Positions 52,093-60,170 of a DNA stretch of 64,000 nt are shown here, piece by piece. Under the pieces are notes generated by a model that saw only the letters and a list, made by a program, of their open reading frames with translations, made no database searches and was not told where the DNA came from. The position numbers and the translations under genes are program-made. The DNA is from Candidatus Marinarcus aquaticus. GTDB taxonomy: Bacteria; Campylobacterota; Campylobacteria; Campylobacterales; Arcobacteraceae. The stretch is taken from assembly GCF_004116335.1 (NCBI RefSeq), contig NZ_PDKN01000002.1, positions 186,001 to 250,000 of the forward strand, read 5' to 3'. Numbering within the stretch: the first letter of the stretch is position 1; each line of letters begins with the position of its first letter.

Positions 52093-53532
52093 ATGGTCAA
52101 TTTTATCAAACGAGACAAAAATGATATCTATGGTATGCCCATATTGGGATTTCTTTTTAAAAACAAATGGTTTTTACTGGTATTTAAACTCTTGATAGTG
52201 GCACTCTTTGTCTATGCTATTTGTTTGGGGTTTGTGGATCAAAGCAGTGAGAATATCTTTACAACCAAACTCTTTTGGGGTCTGTTTTGGCCCTTTTTTA
52301 TGGTGGTGAGTTTAGGAAGTTTAGGGCGTGTCTTTTGTGGGGTTTGCCCTCATGGTTTTCTAGGAAAGTATATCACGAAGTTGGGATTAAAAAAGAGTCT
52401 GCCTAAAAAACTTCAAAATCCAATGTTCGGTGGTTTGTTGTTGGTTATTGGCTGGTGGATGGTGTATTACATGTACCCAGCTGTTTATAAAACACCATAT
52501 GCAACAGCCTTGTTTTTCAGTGTGTTAACGATTTATGCGGTGCTGATTTTCTTTGTTTTTAACAACATGGAGTATTGTAAGAACTTTTGTCCCATTGGAG
52601 TACTGACGCGTGCGTATTCAAAAGTAGGGTTTACATGGTTGGGTACATATAAAAATGCATGCAGCAGTTGTAAAACGTTTGATTGTGCTAAAGTGTGCAG
52701 TTATAACTTAAAACCCTTTACCTTTGATAAGAAAAACTCCATGGAAGACTGTACGTTGTGTATGGATTGTGCCAATGCCTGTGAAGCAGTAAGCTTTAAA
52801 GCCAAAGCACCATCAAGCAGTCTGTTTAAACAATTTAAACCTTTTAAATCAGAAGTTTGGATTATTTTACTCATAACAGCTTCAATCAGTATTACTATGA
52901 GTTTTCACCATGCTTTGGGACGAAGTGCGATAGTTGAAGAGTTTCCTTGGGTTAAAACTGCGCGTTATTTTGAAAGCATATTTGATTTTGGTGGTATGGA
53001 CACCATAGGTTTATTTGCTTTTATTTATGCTATTATTTCAACCATTGTGATTGCAACGGGAGGGATTTATTTGGCTGCAAAAGTGTTAAAACAACCTTTT
53101 AAAGAGCTTTTTTACTCTTTAGGGTTTGCTTTTGCGCCACTTTTTATTATTGGTGGGCTCTCTCATTTATGGGAGTTTTTCTTTTATCACACAGCCAATG
53201 ATATTGTGAATGCCTTTATTTATGGTTTTTCACTCAATATGGAGTATATGAAACCTTTAGCAACACGACAAGACAGCTGGGTACATCTGTTTGCAATTTT
53301 TAACTATCTTGCAGCACTGTGGGCTTTTGTGATTATCATTGCGCGACTCAGACTCATTGAAGCCAGTAAAATACGTAAAGTGATTGCCTTTCCATTGGCC
53401 AGTGCTTTGATTGTGTTTTATTTGGGATTAAACTTTTATAAAATCTATGTGTTTAAAGAGTATGGTATGCTTCAAAGAGGCCATTCTCATAACACAAGCA
53501 TGAAAACAGAAGGAAGCCATAATGGACATTGA
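52093..53532 (+). CDS. Membrane-bound 4Fe-4S polyferredoxin
   Basis: This membrane protein of about 479 residues has roughly eleven TM segments. Cysteine motifs include CGVCPHG and CKNFCPIG in the membrane part, typical of NapH/NosR/CcoG relatives. A cytoplasmic domain has CSSCKTFDCAKVC and CTLCMDCANAC, enough for two 4Fe-4S clusters. The C-terminus is His-rich (GHSHN, SHNGH). Between a TonB receptor and ExbB it may pass electrons for reduction of an imported metal chelate. The ATG at 52093 lies six bases after AGGAGG; 52090 is an alternative start. Confidence 0.78.
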   Translation: MVNFIKRDKNDIYGMPILGFLFKNKWFLLVFKLLIVALFVYAICLGFVDQSSENIFTTKLFWGLFWPFFMVVSLGSLGRVFCGVCPHGFLGKYITKLGLKKSLPKKLQNPMFGGLLLVIGWWMVYYMYPAVYKTPYATALFFSVLTIYAVLIFFVFNNMEYCKNFCPIGVLTRAYSKVGFTWLGTYKNACSSCKTFDCAKVCSYNLKPFTFDKKNSMEDCTLCMDCANACEAVSFKAKAPSSSLFKQFKPFKSEVWIILLITASISITMSFHHALGRSAIVEEFPWVKTARYFESIFDFGGMDTIGLFAFIYAIISTIVIATGGIYLAAKVLKQPFKELFYSLGFAFAPLFIIGGLSHLWEFFFYHTANDIVNAFIYGFSLNMEYMKPLATRQDSWVHLFAIFNYLAALWAFVIIIARLRLIEASKIRKVIAFPLASALIVFYLGLNFYKIYVFKEYGMLQRGHSHNTSMKTEGSHNGH

Positions 53533-53950
53533 ATTATTAAAAAACTTGGTTGATTATGGAGTAATTGCCTTATTGGTATTTATGAGTTTTATCTCAGTGT
53601 GGTTCTTTTTTGAACGACTCTTTTTTTATAAAGCCATTGAGGTGCAAACGTTTAAAAATAAAAAAGCATTGGAAATTGCCTTGACCAAACACCTTTCAGT
53701 TATTGGGACTATTGCTTCTAATGCACCTTATATAGGTCTTTTAGGTACGGTTTTGGCAATTATGTTGACCTTTATAACCATGAGTACAGGTGAGATTGAA
53801 GCCACTAAAATCATGGCTTCATTGGCATTGGCACTCAAAGCCACAGCGGTAGGGTTGGTCGTTGCCATTATCTCGCAAATTTTTTACAACATATTAGCCC
53901 GATTTGCTGAGGTCATAGAGAGTCGATACGATGAAATTACAGAAGTTTAA
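53522..53950 (+). CDS. exbB: ExbB-like proton channel protein
   Basis: This short ExbB/TolQ-family protein of 142 residues has three TM helices. The conserved core is TIASNAPYIGLLGTVLAIMLTF, followed by MASLALALKATAVGLVVAI. Short ExbB forms of this size are usual in Campylobacterota. With ExbD it converts the proton gradient into TonB movement. It overlaps the polyferredoxin gene by 11 bp and exbD by 20 bp. Confidence 0.9.
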   Translation: MDIELLKNLVDYGVIALLVFMSFISVWFFFERLFFYKAIEVQTFKNKKALEIALTKHLSVIGTIASNAPYIGLLGTVLAIMLTFITMSTGEIEATKIMASLALALKATAVGLVVAIISQIFYNILARFAEVIESRYDEITEV

Positions 53951-54308
53951 CTCTATCAATGTCATACCTTTCATTGATGTATTATTGGTTCTTTTAGCCA
54001 TTGTGCTGCTTACATCAACTTTTATAGCCAAAGGAGATATTCCAGTGGCATTGGCTCAAGCACAAAGTTCAACTGACTTAAGCATGCAACAAGAGAGTGT
54101 GATTACCATAAAAGCAGATAACTCCATGTTTTTAAATAAATTGCACATCTCTTTAGAAGCATTGGAAGTGAAACTTCAAAGCATGAATAGCCAATCCCAT
54201 ATCTATATCAAATGTGATAAAAAAGCAGACTTTGAGAGTTTTGTAAAGGTGTTGGATTTGTTAAAGTCCAATGCTTTTGAGAATATTTCCATTATTACTA
54301 AGAAGTAG
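53931..54308 (+). CDS. exbD: ExbD-like proton channel protein
   Basis: This protein of 125 residues has one TM helix near the N-terminus with the essential Asp in NVIPFIDVLLVLLAIVLL, and a small periplasmic domain (about 45-125) typical of ExbD/TolR. It overlaps exbB by 20 bp, and its stop is 1 bp before the tonB ATG. It works with ExbB and TonB to energise the receptors encoded in this region. Confidence 0.9.
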   Translation: MKLQKFNSINVIPFIDVLLVLLAIVLLTSTFIAKGDIPVALAQAQSSTDLSMQQESVITIKADNSMFLNKLHISLEALEVKLQSMNSQSHIYIKCDKKADFESFVKVLDLLKSNAFENISIITKK

Positions 54309-54309
54309 T

Positions 54310-54960
54310 ATGAGCAACAAACGACGATATACGCACTCTTTTTTACTCACAGTTTTGCTTTATGCAGTGGTGGTTTCTGCTTTGGTTTGGGGATTTACAT
54401 TGACACCGGTGGTTAAATCTATTTCTAAAGAAAAGACACTTTCTTTAAAACATGTTTCACTCATTGAACAAGAAAAAAAGGTCATCAAACAAAAAAGTGA
54501 ACCCAAAGAGGTTCAAAAACCAAAAGAAAAAATAGAACCAAAACCTGCTATAAAACCTAAAAAAAAGAGACCTAAACCCATTGAAAAAAAACAGAAACAA
54601 CCCCAAGAAAAGGTGAAACAAAAGAGTAAAAAGGAAGAGAGAAAAGAACAAGAAGCAATCAAAAAGAGTCAAAAAAGTTATCAAGAACAGTTTGTGGATG
54701 AACACCTACGGCAAATAGTGATGCTCATACAAAAAAACATCAAATATCCCAAACGTGCCAGGGCGTTGAAAATTCAAGGCAAAGTAATCATAGAGTTTGT
54801 TCTGTTAACAAGTGGAGAAGTGCGTTCCATTAAAGCAATCTCTGGACATCGAATGCTTATAAAATCTTCCGTTTTAGCCATAGAGAATGCATCAACTGCT
54901 TTTCCAAAAGTTAAAGAACAGTTAACGCTGCGTGTGCCAATCGAGTATACGCTTAATTGA
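54310..54960 (+). CDS. tonB: TonB energy transducer
   Basis: The product has 216 residues: one N-terminal TM helix (about 12-30), a long periplasmic linker very rich in Lys, Pro, Glu and Gln (about 50-125), and a C-terminal TonB domain. That domain has IKYPKRARALKIQGKVIIEFVL, GEVRSIKAISG and a final VPIEYTL. I place the start at the ATG at 54310, 1 bp after exbD; the frame is open from 54271 but lies within exbD. The 3' end overlaps the convergent HAD gene by 8 bp. Confidence 0.9.
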   Translation: MSNKRRYTHSFLLTVLLYAVVVSALVWGFTLTPVVKSISKEKTLSLKHVSLIEQEKKVIKQKSEPKEVQKPKEKIEPKPAIKPKKKRPKPIEKKQKQPQEKVKQKSKKEERKEQEAIKKSQKSYQEQFVDEHLRQIVMLIQKNIKYPKRARALKIQGKVIIEFVLLTSGEVRSIKAISGHRMLIKSSVLAIENASTAFPKVKEQLTLRVPIEYTLN

Positions 54961-55576
54961 ACTTCTTAAAGATATGTTGTTTGAGTTCTTCTACGCTTTC
55001 AATGGCATTTTCACTGTGATCTGAAAACCCCCAATTGACTAAAATAGAATCCACGCCCGCACTGGTTGCGGCTTGGGTGTCTTTATGACTGTCTCCTACT
55101 AATAAAGAGCGTTCTTTGGTGGTTTTAATATCTTCAATGATTTTATACACCATTTCAGGATGCGGTTTAGGTTGGCTCACGCTGTCATAACCATATAACA
55201 AATCAAAATATTCTCGAAGTCCCAAATGGGTTAACATTTTATGCGCAAATATTGAAGAAGCATTGGTTGCAACTGCGAGTTTAAATTCACCTTTGAGCTC
55301 TTTTAAGAGTGTTTCAATGCCATCATAGATTTCAAGCTCTTTAAGACAGTTTTGATTGTAGTAATTCTCAAACAGTATCGTTTGTTCCTCGGTAAAGTGT
55401 TTTGTTCCATAAAAAAATTCTGCAGTATTAATCTTGGGATCATTCACATTGGTTAAAATATGATGTTTCTCTAAAATTTCTAAACCTATATTTTCTCGAA
55501 CATAATTAATGGTATTCGCAATCATGGTTCCACTGTTAACAAGTGTTCCATCCATGTCAAACATGATTAATTTCAT
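54953..55576 (-). CDS. HAD-superfamily phosphatase (phosphoglycolate phosphatase-like)
   Basis: This protein of 207 residues is a HAD hydrolase with motif I FDMDGTLVNSG (nucleophile Asp at residue 7), motif II in AVATNASS, the motif III Lys in QPKPHPEMV and motif IV LLVGDSHKDTQAA. A helical cap follows motif I. This pattern suits phosphoglycolate phosphatase or a related sugar phosphatase. It faces the TonB operon and is divergent from the TauE/SafE-like gene, with a 321-bp gap between them. Confidence 0.85.
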   Translation of the reverse strand: MKLIMFDMDGTLVNSGTMIANTINYVRENIGLEILEKHHILTNVNDPKINTAEFFYGTKHFTEEQTILFENYYNQNCLKELEIYDGIETLLKELKGEFKLAVATNASSIFAHKMLTHLGLREYFDLLYGYDSVSQPKPHPEMVYKIIEDIKTTKERSLLVGDSHKDTQAATSAGVDSILVNWGFSDHSENAIESVEELKQHIFKKFN

Positions 55577-55699
55577 TTATCATACCTTTATGATTTAATA
55601 CGCGGATTATACACAAAAGTTAAAAAAAGTGTGTTTAAAAAAAGAGTTACATTTTTTATCTAAGTAGAACTCTAAAAACAAAAAGTGTTTTTTTCAATT

Positions 55700-55728
55700 T
55701 TGACTTTCATTTAACACATACTTAACAG
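55700..55728 (+). promoter_or_regulatory. Direct-repeat box TTGACTT/TTAACAC/TTAACAG phased at 11 bp
   Basis: Three 7-mers, TTGACTT (55700), TTAACAC (55711) and TTAACAG (55722), are separated by 4 bases each. The last two match the box before the TonB receptor at 49840. This spacing suits an OmpR-type response regulator. Confidence 0.5.
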
Positions 55729-55800
55729 TAGCACTCTATACTTTCATTACAACAACTGGTATTTATCAAAGTTCTCCTAATACTTGATATATGTCACTGG

Positions 55801-55841
55801 GCTTTAACCGTACACTATTTGCCACATTTGTACGGTTAAGC
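55801..55841 (+). promoter_or_regulatory. Long hairpin upstream of the TauE/SafE-like gene
   Basis: TTAACCGTAC (55804-55813) pairs with GTACGGTTAA (55830-55839); a GC pair adds to it with one bulged T. The loop has 16 bases. No T run follows, so a 5' leader control element or an operator is as likely as a terminator. Confidence 0.45.
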
Positions 55842-55897
55842 TAAAGCAGATTTAATTAAACTTATATTAGTATCTTCATTATTTTTTAGGACTTCAT

Positions 55898-56575
55898 ATG
55901 GAAAACATCTCATTACTTTCTATTATTACTATTGCTATCTTGGGTTCATTTGGACACTGTGTAGGAATGTGTGGAGGTATTGTGATTGCATATTCCAGTA
56001 CAAAGGTGCAAACGGGTTGGTCTAAAGGTAAGCAGATGCTTTCGCATGTGCTGTACTCTTTTGGACGAGTGGTAACATATACGCTTTTAGGTGCACTCTT
56101 TGGTTTTGTAGGTTCAGTTGTAACGTTTAATAAAACCACCAATGGACTGCTACTTTTAATTACTGGAATTTTAATGATTCTTGTAGGACTTTCACTGCTT
56201 GGAAAATTAAAATTCTTAACAGCCATTGAACACTCAGTATCCAAACAAGCCTGGTATCAAAGAAGTTTTAAACGTCTGATTGCTTCTAATACACTGTTGA
56301 GTTTCTTTTTATTAGGAATGCTCAATGGTCTACTTCCTTGTGGATTTGTCTACTTCTTTGCCATAACGGCAGCAAGTACAGGAAGCATACTCTACGGTGC
56401 TTTGGTTATGCTTGTTTTTGGTTTAAGTACGATTCCTGCTCTTTTTTCATTGGGCTTTTTTGTAGGCTTGTTTAAACAGAGTGATTTTAGAAATCTGATG
56501 GTTAAATTTGCTTCTATCTTAGTTTTAGGCTATGGGGTATATATCATCTATTTAAGCCTTAAATACTTCTATTAA
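55898..56575 (+). CDS. TauE/SafE-DsbD-like membrane protein
   Basis: This protein of 225 residues has six TM helices. The N-terminal motif GSFGHCVGMCGG and the later GMLNGLLPCGFVYFF place it in the DsbD-transmembrane-like group, often called sulfite exporter TauE/SafE. Members near cytochrome oxidase or copper genes are linked to metal or thiol transport. The two Cys-containing motifs could handle electrons or copper. A response-regulator-type box in front is shared with the TonB receptor gene at 49898. Confidence 0.8.
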   Translation: MENISLLSIITIAILGSFGHCVGMCGGIVIAYSSTKVQTGWSKGKQMLSHVLYSFGRVVTYTLLGALFGFVGSVVTFNKTTNGLLLLITGILMILVGLSLLGKLKFLTAIEHSVSKQAWYQRSFKRLIASNTLLSFFLLGMLNGLLPCGFVYFFAITAASTGSILYGALVMLVFGLSTIPALFSLGFFVGLFKQSDFRNLMVKFASILVLGYGVYIIYLSLKYFY

Positions 56576-56611
56576 ACTTCCTGCTTTTCTCTATTTTTAT
56601 TAACATTAAAT

Positions 56612-56617
56612 TATAAT
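56612..56617 (+). promoter_or_regulatory. -10 element upstream of the 56-residue ORF and B12 locus
   Basis: TATAAT lies 29 bp before the ATG at 56647, which is preceded by AAAGGAGG. Upstream is TTAACAT (56600-56606), 11 bp before TTATAAT, similar to the repeat boxes elsewhere but weaker. Confidence 0.5.
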
Positions 56618-56646
56618 ACACGCTTTAATTTATAAAGGAGGACAAT

Positions 56647-56817
56647 ATGAGACGATACTTTACTCTTTTTGGCATTTTAGCTGCAACGATTATGCGTAAA
56701 ATGAATTCACTGTTCAGTTCAATTGACAGTATGCTTGATGTACAACCTAAAATCATCAGACGATTATTGGCATCACAGCTTAAACCAATCAAAACATATT
56801 CAACAAACAATATATAA
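56647..56817 (+). CDS. Small basic protein, 56 residues, function unknown
   Basis: This ORF has an ATG start, AAAGGAGG six bases upstream, and TATAAT 29 bp upstream. It runs 56 codons to a TAA. The product starts MRRYFTLFGILAATIMRKM, with one short hydrophobic stretch (residues 5-15). Its second half is basic (QPKIIRRLL.SQLKPIKTY). It lies 23 bp before the BtuB-like receptor gene and may be cotranscribed. I recognise no family. A leader-peptide or membrane-associated role is possible but not shown. Confidence 0.6.
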   Translation: MRRYFTLFGILAATIMRKMNSLFSSIDSMLDVQPKIIRRLLASQLKPIKTYSTNNI

Positions 56818-56840
56818 ACAATCATAGGAATACATAAAGA

Positions 56841-58664
56841 ATGAAAAATCTAAATACGATAAGCATCGTTGCAAGCTTTTTAATTGCAGCAAACCTACAC
56901 GCAACAGAACAACTCTCAACAATCACAGTTACAAGTGCAACCAATTCAGAACAATCCATTAAAGATGTTACATCAAATATTAAAGTCATTACAAAAGAAG
57001 AGATTCAAGAGCGACACTATACGACAGTATCTGAAGCATTAAACAGTGTTGCAGGTATCTCATTTACACAAAATGGAACTTTAGGATCAACCACCTCTTT
57101 ACTTTTAAGAGGAAATGCAACAGAACGAGTTTTGGTGTTAATTGACGGCGTTCGATTTAATGATGTTACCAGTGGAAGTGGTGCGCCATTTGAACACTTG
57201 ATGATGGAAAATATTGAACAAATTGAAGTGGTAAAAGGGGCACAAAGTGGTGTTTGGGGAGCAGATGCGAGTGCAGGTGTGATTAATATCATTACAAACA
57301 GCGCACAAAAAGGTACTCATGGAGGTGTCTCTTTAGAGTATGGTTCATTTAAAACCAAAAAGTATGGAGTCAATCTCTCTCATAAACAAGAGGATTATTA
57401 TCTCCAAGGAACGCTTTCACGAGTCAGCAGTGATGGTTTCAGTTCGTTTGAGGCCAAACGTTCATCTGACGATTATGGTAAACGTTGGGATGAGCTTGCG
57501 AGAGAGAAAGATGGGTATGAAAATACGACAGGGGCTTTTAAAGCAGGATATAACTTTGATGAAGCAAATAAAATGGATGTAGCGCATACTTTTATCAATG
57601 GCTATTTAGATTTTGATGGCACTTCATCCGATACAAAAAACAAATCTTATACCCATGATAAGTTTACCTCTGCTTCGTATGAAAATAAAAATGCATTCGC
57701 CACAACGACATTGAACGTCAGCCGATCTGATTTTAATAGAGAGTACTATTATGACTCGACAGATACAAGCTCTTTTTTTAATGGTGAAACCAGAGAGTAT
57801 GGTTTAAAGACGCTTATCCCATATGGAGAAGACTCATTTGTCTTAGTGGGCGCTGATTATAAAACTTTTGAACACAACAATGATATTAATGAAACCTTTA
57901 CGAATAAAGCGGCGTATATGACCAACAGTACCAAGTTCAATGATGGTCAAACCATTGTGACTCAATCACTGAGAAAAGATAACTATGATAAGTTTGATGA
58001 TAAAACCACAGGAAAAGTAGGAATTAAACACTTTTTTACTGAGGATCTTAATGCAAGCAGTAATTATGGAACGGCGTATAATGTACCTACACTTTATAAA
58101 CTTTTTTCAAATTATGGGAACCCCAACCTCTCACCTGAAACCATTAAATCATTTGATGTACAAGTAGCTTATAAAGATTTCTCTATTACCTATTTTAAAA
58201 CCGACATTACGGATATGATAGAGTATGACTTTGGAACAAGTAAGTATGCCAATATTGATGGAGAGTCAACACTGCAAGGAGTAGAGTTAGAATACACCCA
58301 AGAAGTGTATGAGGCAACGCTGTTGAGTTTAAACTATACACACTTACGAACCCGGGATAATAAAGGAGAACCTTTACGACGACAACCCAAACGTCAATTA
58401 GGGTTTGCCATAGATTATTATGGTTTTAATAAATGGCATTTAAATCTCAATGGTTCATATATAGGTGAGCGATATGATGACAGTGCACGACAAGTACAAA
58501 CAGGAAATTATACACTGTGGAACTCTGTAGTCAATTATGACATCAGCAAACATTTTAAGGCATATGTTAAAATAGAGAATATCTTTGACAAGTATTATCA
58601 AACAGTAGATGGTTATGCAACAGCAGAACGAAGTGCTTATGTTGGAATAAAGGCAAGCTTTTAA
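56841..58664 (+). CDS. btuB: BtuB-like TonB-dependent receptor, probably for cobalamin or cobinamide
   Basis: This protein of 607 residues has a signal peptide (1-21, ending LHA), the TonB-box sequence STITVTSA, a plug (about 35-150, with LLLRGNATERVLVLIDGVRFND and IEQIEVVKGAQSGVWG) and a 22-strand-type barrel ending in F. Length and plug sequence match BtuB (594 in E. coli). The four following genes encode a BtuFDC-type ABC importer and CbiA, which supports a corrinoid substrate. The stop overlaps btuF by 1 bp. I see no cobalamin riboswitch in front. Confidence 0.82.
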   Translation: MKNLNTISIVASFLIAANLHATEQLSTITVTSATNSEQSIKDVTSNIKVITKEEIQERHYTTVSEALNSVAGISFTQNGTLGSTTSLLLRGNATERVLVLIDGVRFNDVTSGSGAPFEHLMMENIEQIEVVKGAQSGVWGADASAGVINIITNSAQKGTHGGVSLEYGSFKTKKYGVNLSHKQEDYYLQGTLSRVSSDGFSSFEAKRSSDDYGKRWDELAREKDGYENTTGAFKAGYNFDEANKMDVAHTFINGYLDFDGTSSDTKNKSYTHDKFTSASYENKNAFATTTLNVSRSDFNREYYYDSTDTSSFFNGETREYGLKTLIPYGEDSFVLVGADYKTFEHNNDINETFTNKAAYMTNSTKFNDGQTIVTQSLRKDNYDKFDDKTTGKVGIKHFFTEDLNASSNYGTAYNVPTLYKLFSNYGNPNLSPETIKSFDVQVAYKDFSITYFKTDITDMIEYDFGTSKYANIDGESTLQGVELEYTQEVYEATLLSLNYTHLRTRDNKGEPLRRQPKRQLGFAIDYYGFNKWHLNLNGSYIGERYDDSARQVQTGNYTLWNSVVNYDISKHFKAYVKIENIFDKYYQTVDGYATAERSAYVGIKASF

Positions 58665-59500
58665 TGAAACAGTGGATTATTGTATTACTTCTTAGTATTC
58701 AATTGTTAGCCCAAGAGAGAGTCGTCACACTCTCTCCTTCAATCAATGAGATTGTATATGCATTGGGTGTAGGAGAAGACGTTGTAGGTAATACACGACA
58801 TTGCGATTTTCCTATTGAGTCTAAAAGTGTCCCTAAAGTAGGAGGCTATGCCAATATCTCTTTGGAAAAGATTATTCAGCTAAAACCCACTGTGGTCATT
58901 GGACAAGATTATGACCAAAAACTTCAATCCAATTTAAAAGAGCTGGGAATCAAAACAAAGATATATCAAACAGACAGTTTGACTACGATTAAAAATACCA
59001 TTCTCTCTTTGGGGGAGTATTTCAATAAAGAGCAAAAGGCTCAAAGCATTGTTTCAAGTATCACGCAAACCACTGAATCATTAAAGGGTATTGTACAAAA
59101 TAAGAAGATACTCATTGTGATCAGTCCACGGAAGAGTTTGAGTAATCAAATCTATGTGGCAGGAAACTTTATCTATTTTAATGATATGATAGAGCTTTCG
59201 GGAAACCAAAATGCGTTTCAATCTGAAAGTAAAACCCAACCTGTGATTAATACAGAAAAAGTTATACGAAGCAATCCAGACATTATTGTATTGCTTGCAC
59301 CATTTTTAGACGGCAAAGAGCAAGAGCAAGAGAAGATTAAAGATGCGTGGAGAGCTTTGCCCATTCATGCAGCAAAAGAAAATAACATATACACCATTCA
59401 TAAACTGTATGCAGGTATACCAAGTCAAAGAGTAGAGAACTTTATGAAAGATTTTAAAGCGATATTAGAAGATGTTAGAAGTAAAACAGTACACCAGTAA
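58664..59500 (+). CDS. btuF: Periplasmic corrinoid-binding protein of ABC importer
   Basis: This protein of 278 residues has a signal peptide (1-16) and the two-lobed metal-chelate binding fold: RVVTLSPSINEIVYALG at the mature N-terminus, VGNTRHCDFP, VGGYANISLEKIIQLKPTVVIG, and a C-terminal lobe after a long helix. The first segment matches BtuF. It should carry vitamin B12 or a precursor from BtuB to BtuCD. The start codon overlaps the btuB stop by 1 bp, and the 3' end overlaps the ATPase gene by 29 bp. Confidence 0.85.
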   Translation: MKQWIIVLLLSIQLLAQERVVTLSPSINEIVYALGVGEDVVGNTRHCDFPIESKSVPKVGGYANISLEKIIQLKPTVVIGQDYDQKLQSNLKELGIKTKIYQTDSLTTIKNTILSLGEYFNKEQKAQSIVSSITQTTESLKGIVQNKKILIVISPRKSLSNQIYVAGNFIYFNDMIELSGNQNAFQSESKTQPVINTEKVIRSNPDIIVLLAPFLDGKEQEQEKIKDAWRALPIHAAKENNIYTIHKLYAGIPSQRVENFMKDFKAILEDVRSKTVHQ

Positions 59501-60170
59501 CATACTGCATGAACTCTCTTTTGTATTACCCAAAGAGGAGAACCTTATTATTTTAGGACAAAATGGGGCAGGGAAGTCTACATTGGCTAAAGTACTCTCA
59601 CAACTCATTCCCAATGAGTCTGTTTACTTGGATTCAAAGAGAGTCGATGAATTAAGCAGTTTGCAACGCGCTTTAAAGATAAACTATATTCCACCCAAAC
59701 TTTCGATTTTTGACGACTATATGACACTTCAAGAGTTTTTAGAGCTCTCTTTTATTGATGAGGTTAATCCTGCAAAAATTGAAAAGGTGATAGAACTGCT
59801 TAAATTGCAGAAGTTACAACATCGATGTTGTAAAGAGTTCAGTTCAGGAGAGAAACAGCTCACACTCTTGGCTTCAGCACTCATACACAATGCCCAAATT
59901 ACAATTTTTGATGAACTCACTGCAAATTTGGATATTTCACGATTAAAAGAGGTGTTTGATATTTTCAACTCAGAGTGGTTGGCACAAAAAGTTATCATTA
60001 CCCACAATTTAGATTTAGCCTATGCGCTTAAATACAGAGTCATGTTCATAAAAGAGGGTAAGATTGCATTTTTTGGTGAGCATGAGGAATTTTTTAACAA
60101 CGAGAATCTGAAACGATTTTACAATGACACCATTATTAAACTTCAGAGTCATTTGGTGGTGAACTTATGA
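59472..60170 (+). CDS. btuD: ABC transporter ATPase (BtuD-like)
   Basis: This protein of 232 residues has Walker A GQNGAGKST (about 29-37), the signature FSSGEKQLTLLASAL, Walker B ITIFDELTANLD and a switch His in IITHNLDLAYAL. It belongs to the iron-siderophore/B12 importer class. The start is an ATG inside the btuF 3' end. The next gene starts 4 bp before its stop, so the importer genes are translationally coupled. Confidence 0.87.
   Translation: MLEVKQYTSNILHELSFVLPKEENLIILGQNGAGKSTLAKVLSQLIPNESVYLDSKRVDELSSLQRALKINYIPPKLSIFDDYMTLQEFLELSFIDEVNPAKIEKVIELLKLQKLQHRCCKEFSSGEKQLTLLASALIHNAQITIFDELTANLDISRLKEVFDIFNSEWLAQKVIITHNLDLAYALKYRVMFIKEGKIAFFGEHEEFFNNENLKRFYNDTIIKLQSHLVVNL

Larger units (their letters stand above)
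55577..55897. other. 321-bp divergent regulatory region without a gene
   Basis: No ORF is supported here. It contains a direct-repeat box at 55700-55728 and a long hairpin at 55801-55841, listed separately. The start of the next gene has TTAGGA before it. The region is long for this window, which suggests control elements. Confidence 0.6.

Noticed and set aside
56576-56840. Cobalamin riboswitch before btuB
   Set aside because: I looked for the B12-box and paired-arm pattern and saw none; the space is taken by a small ORF and its promoter.
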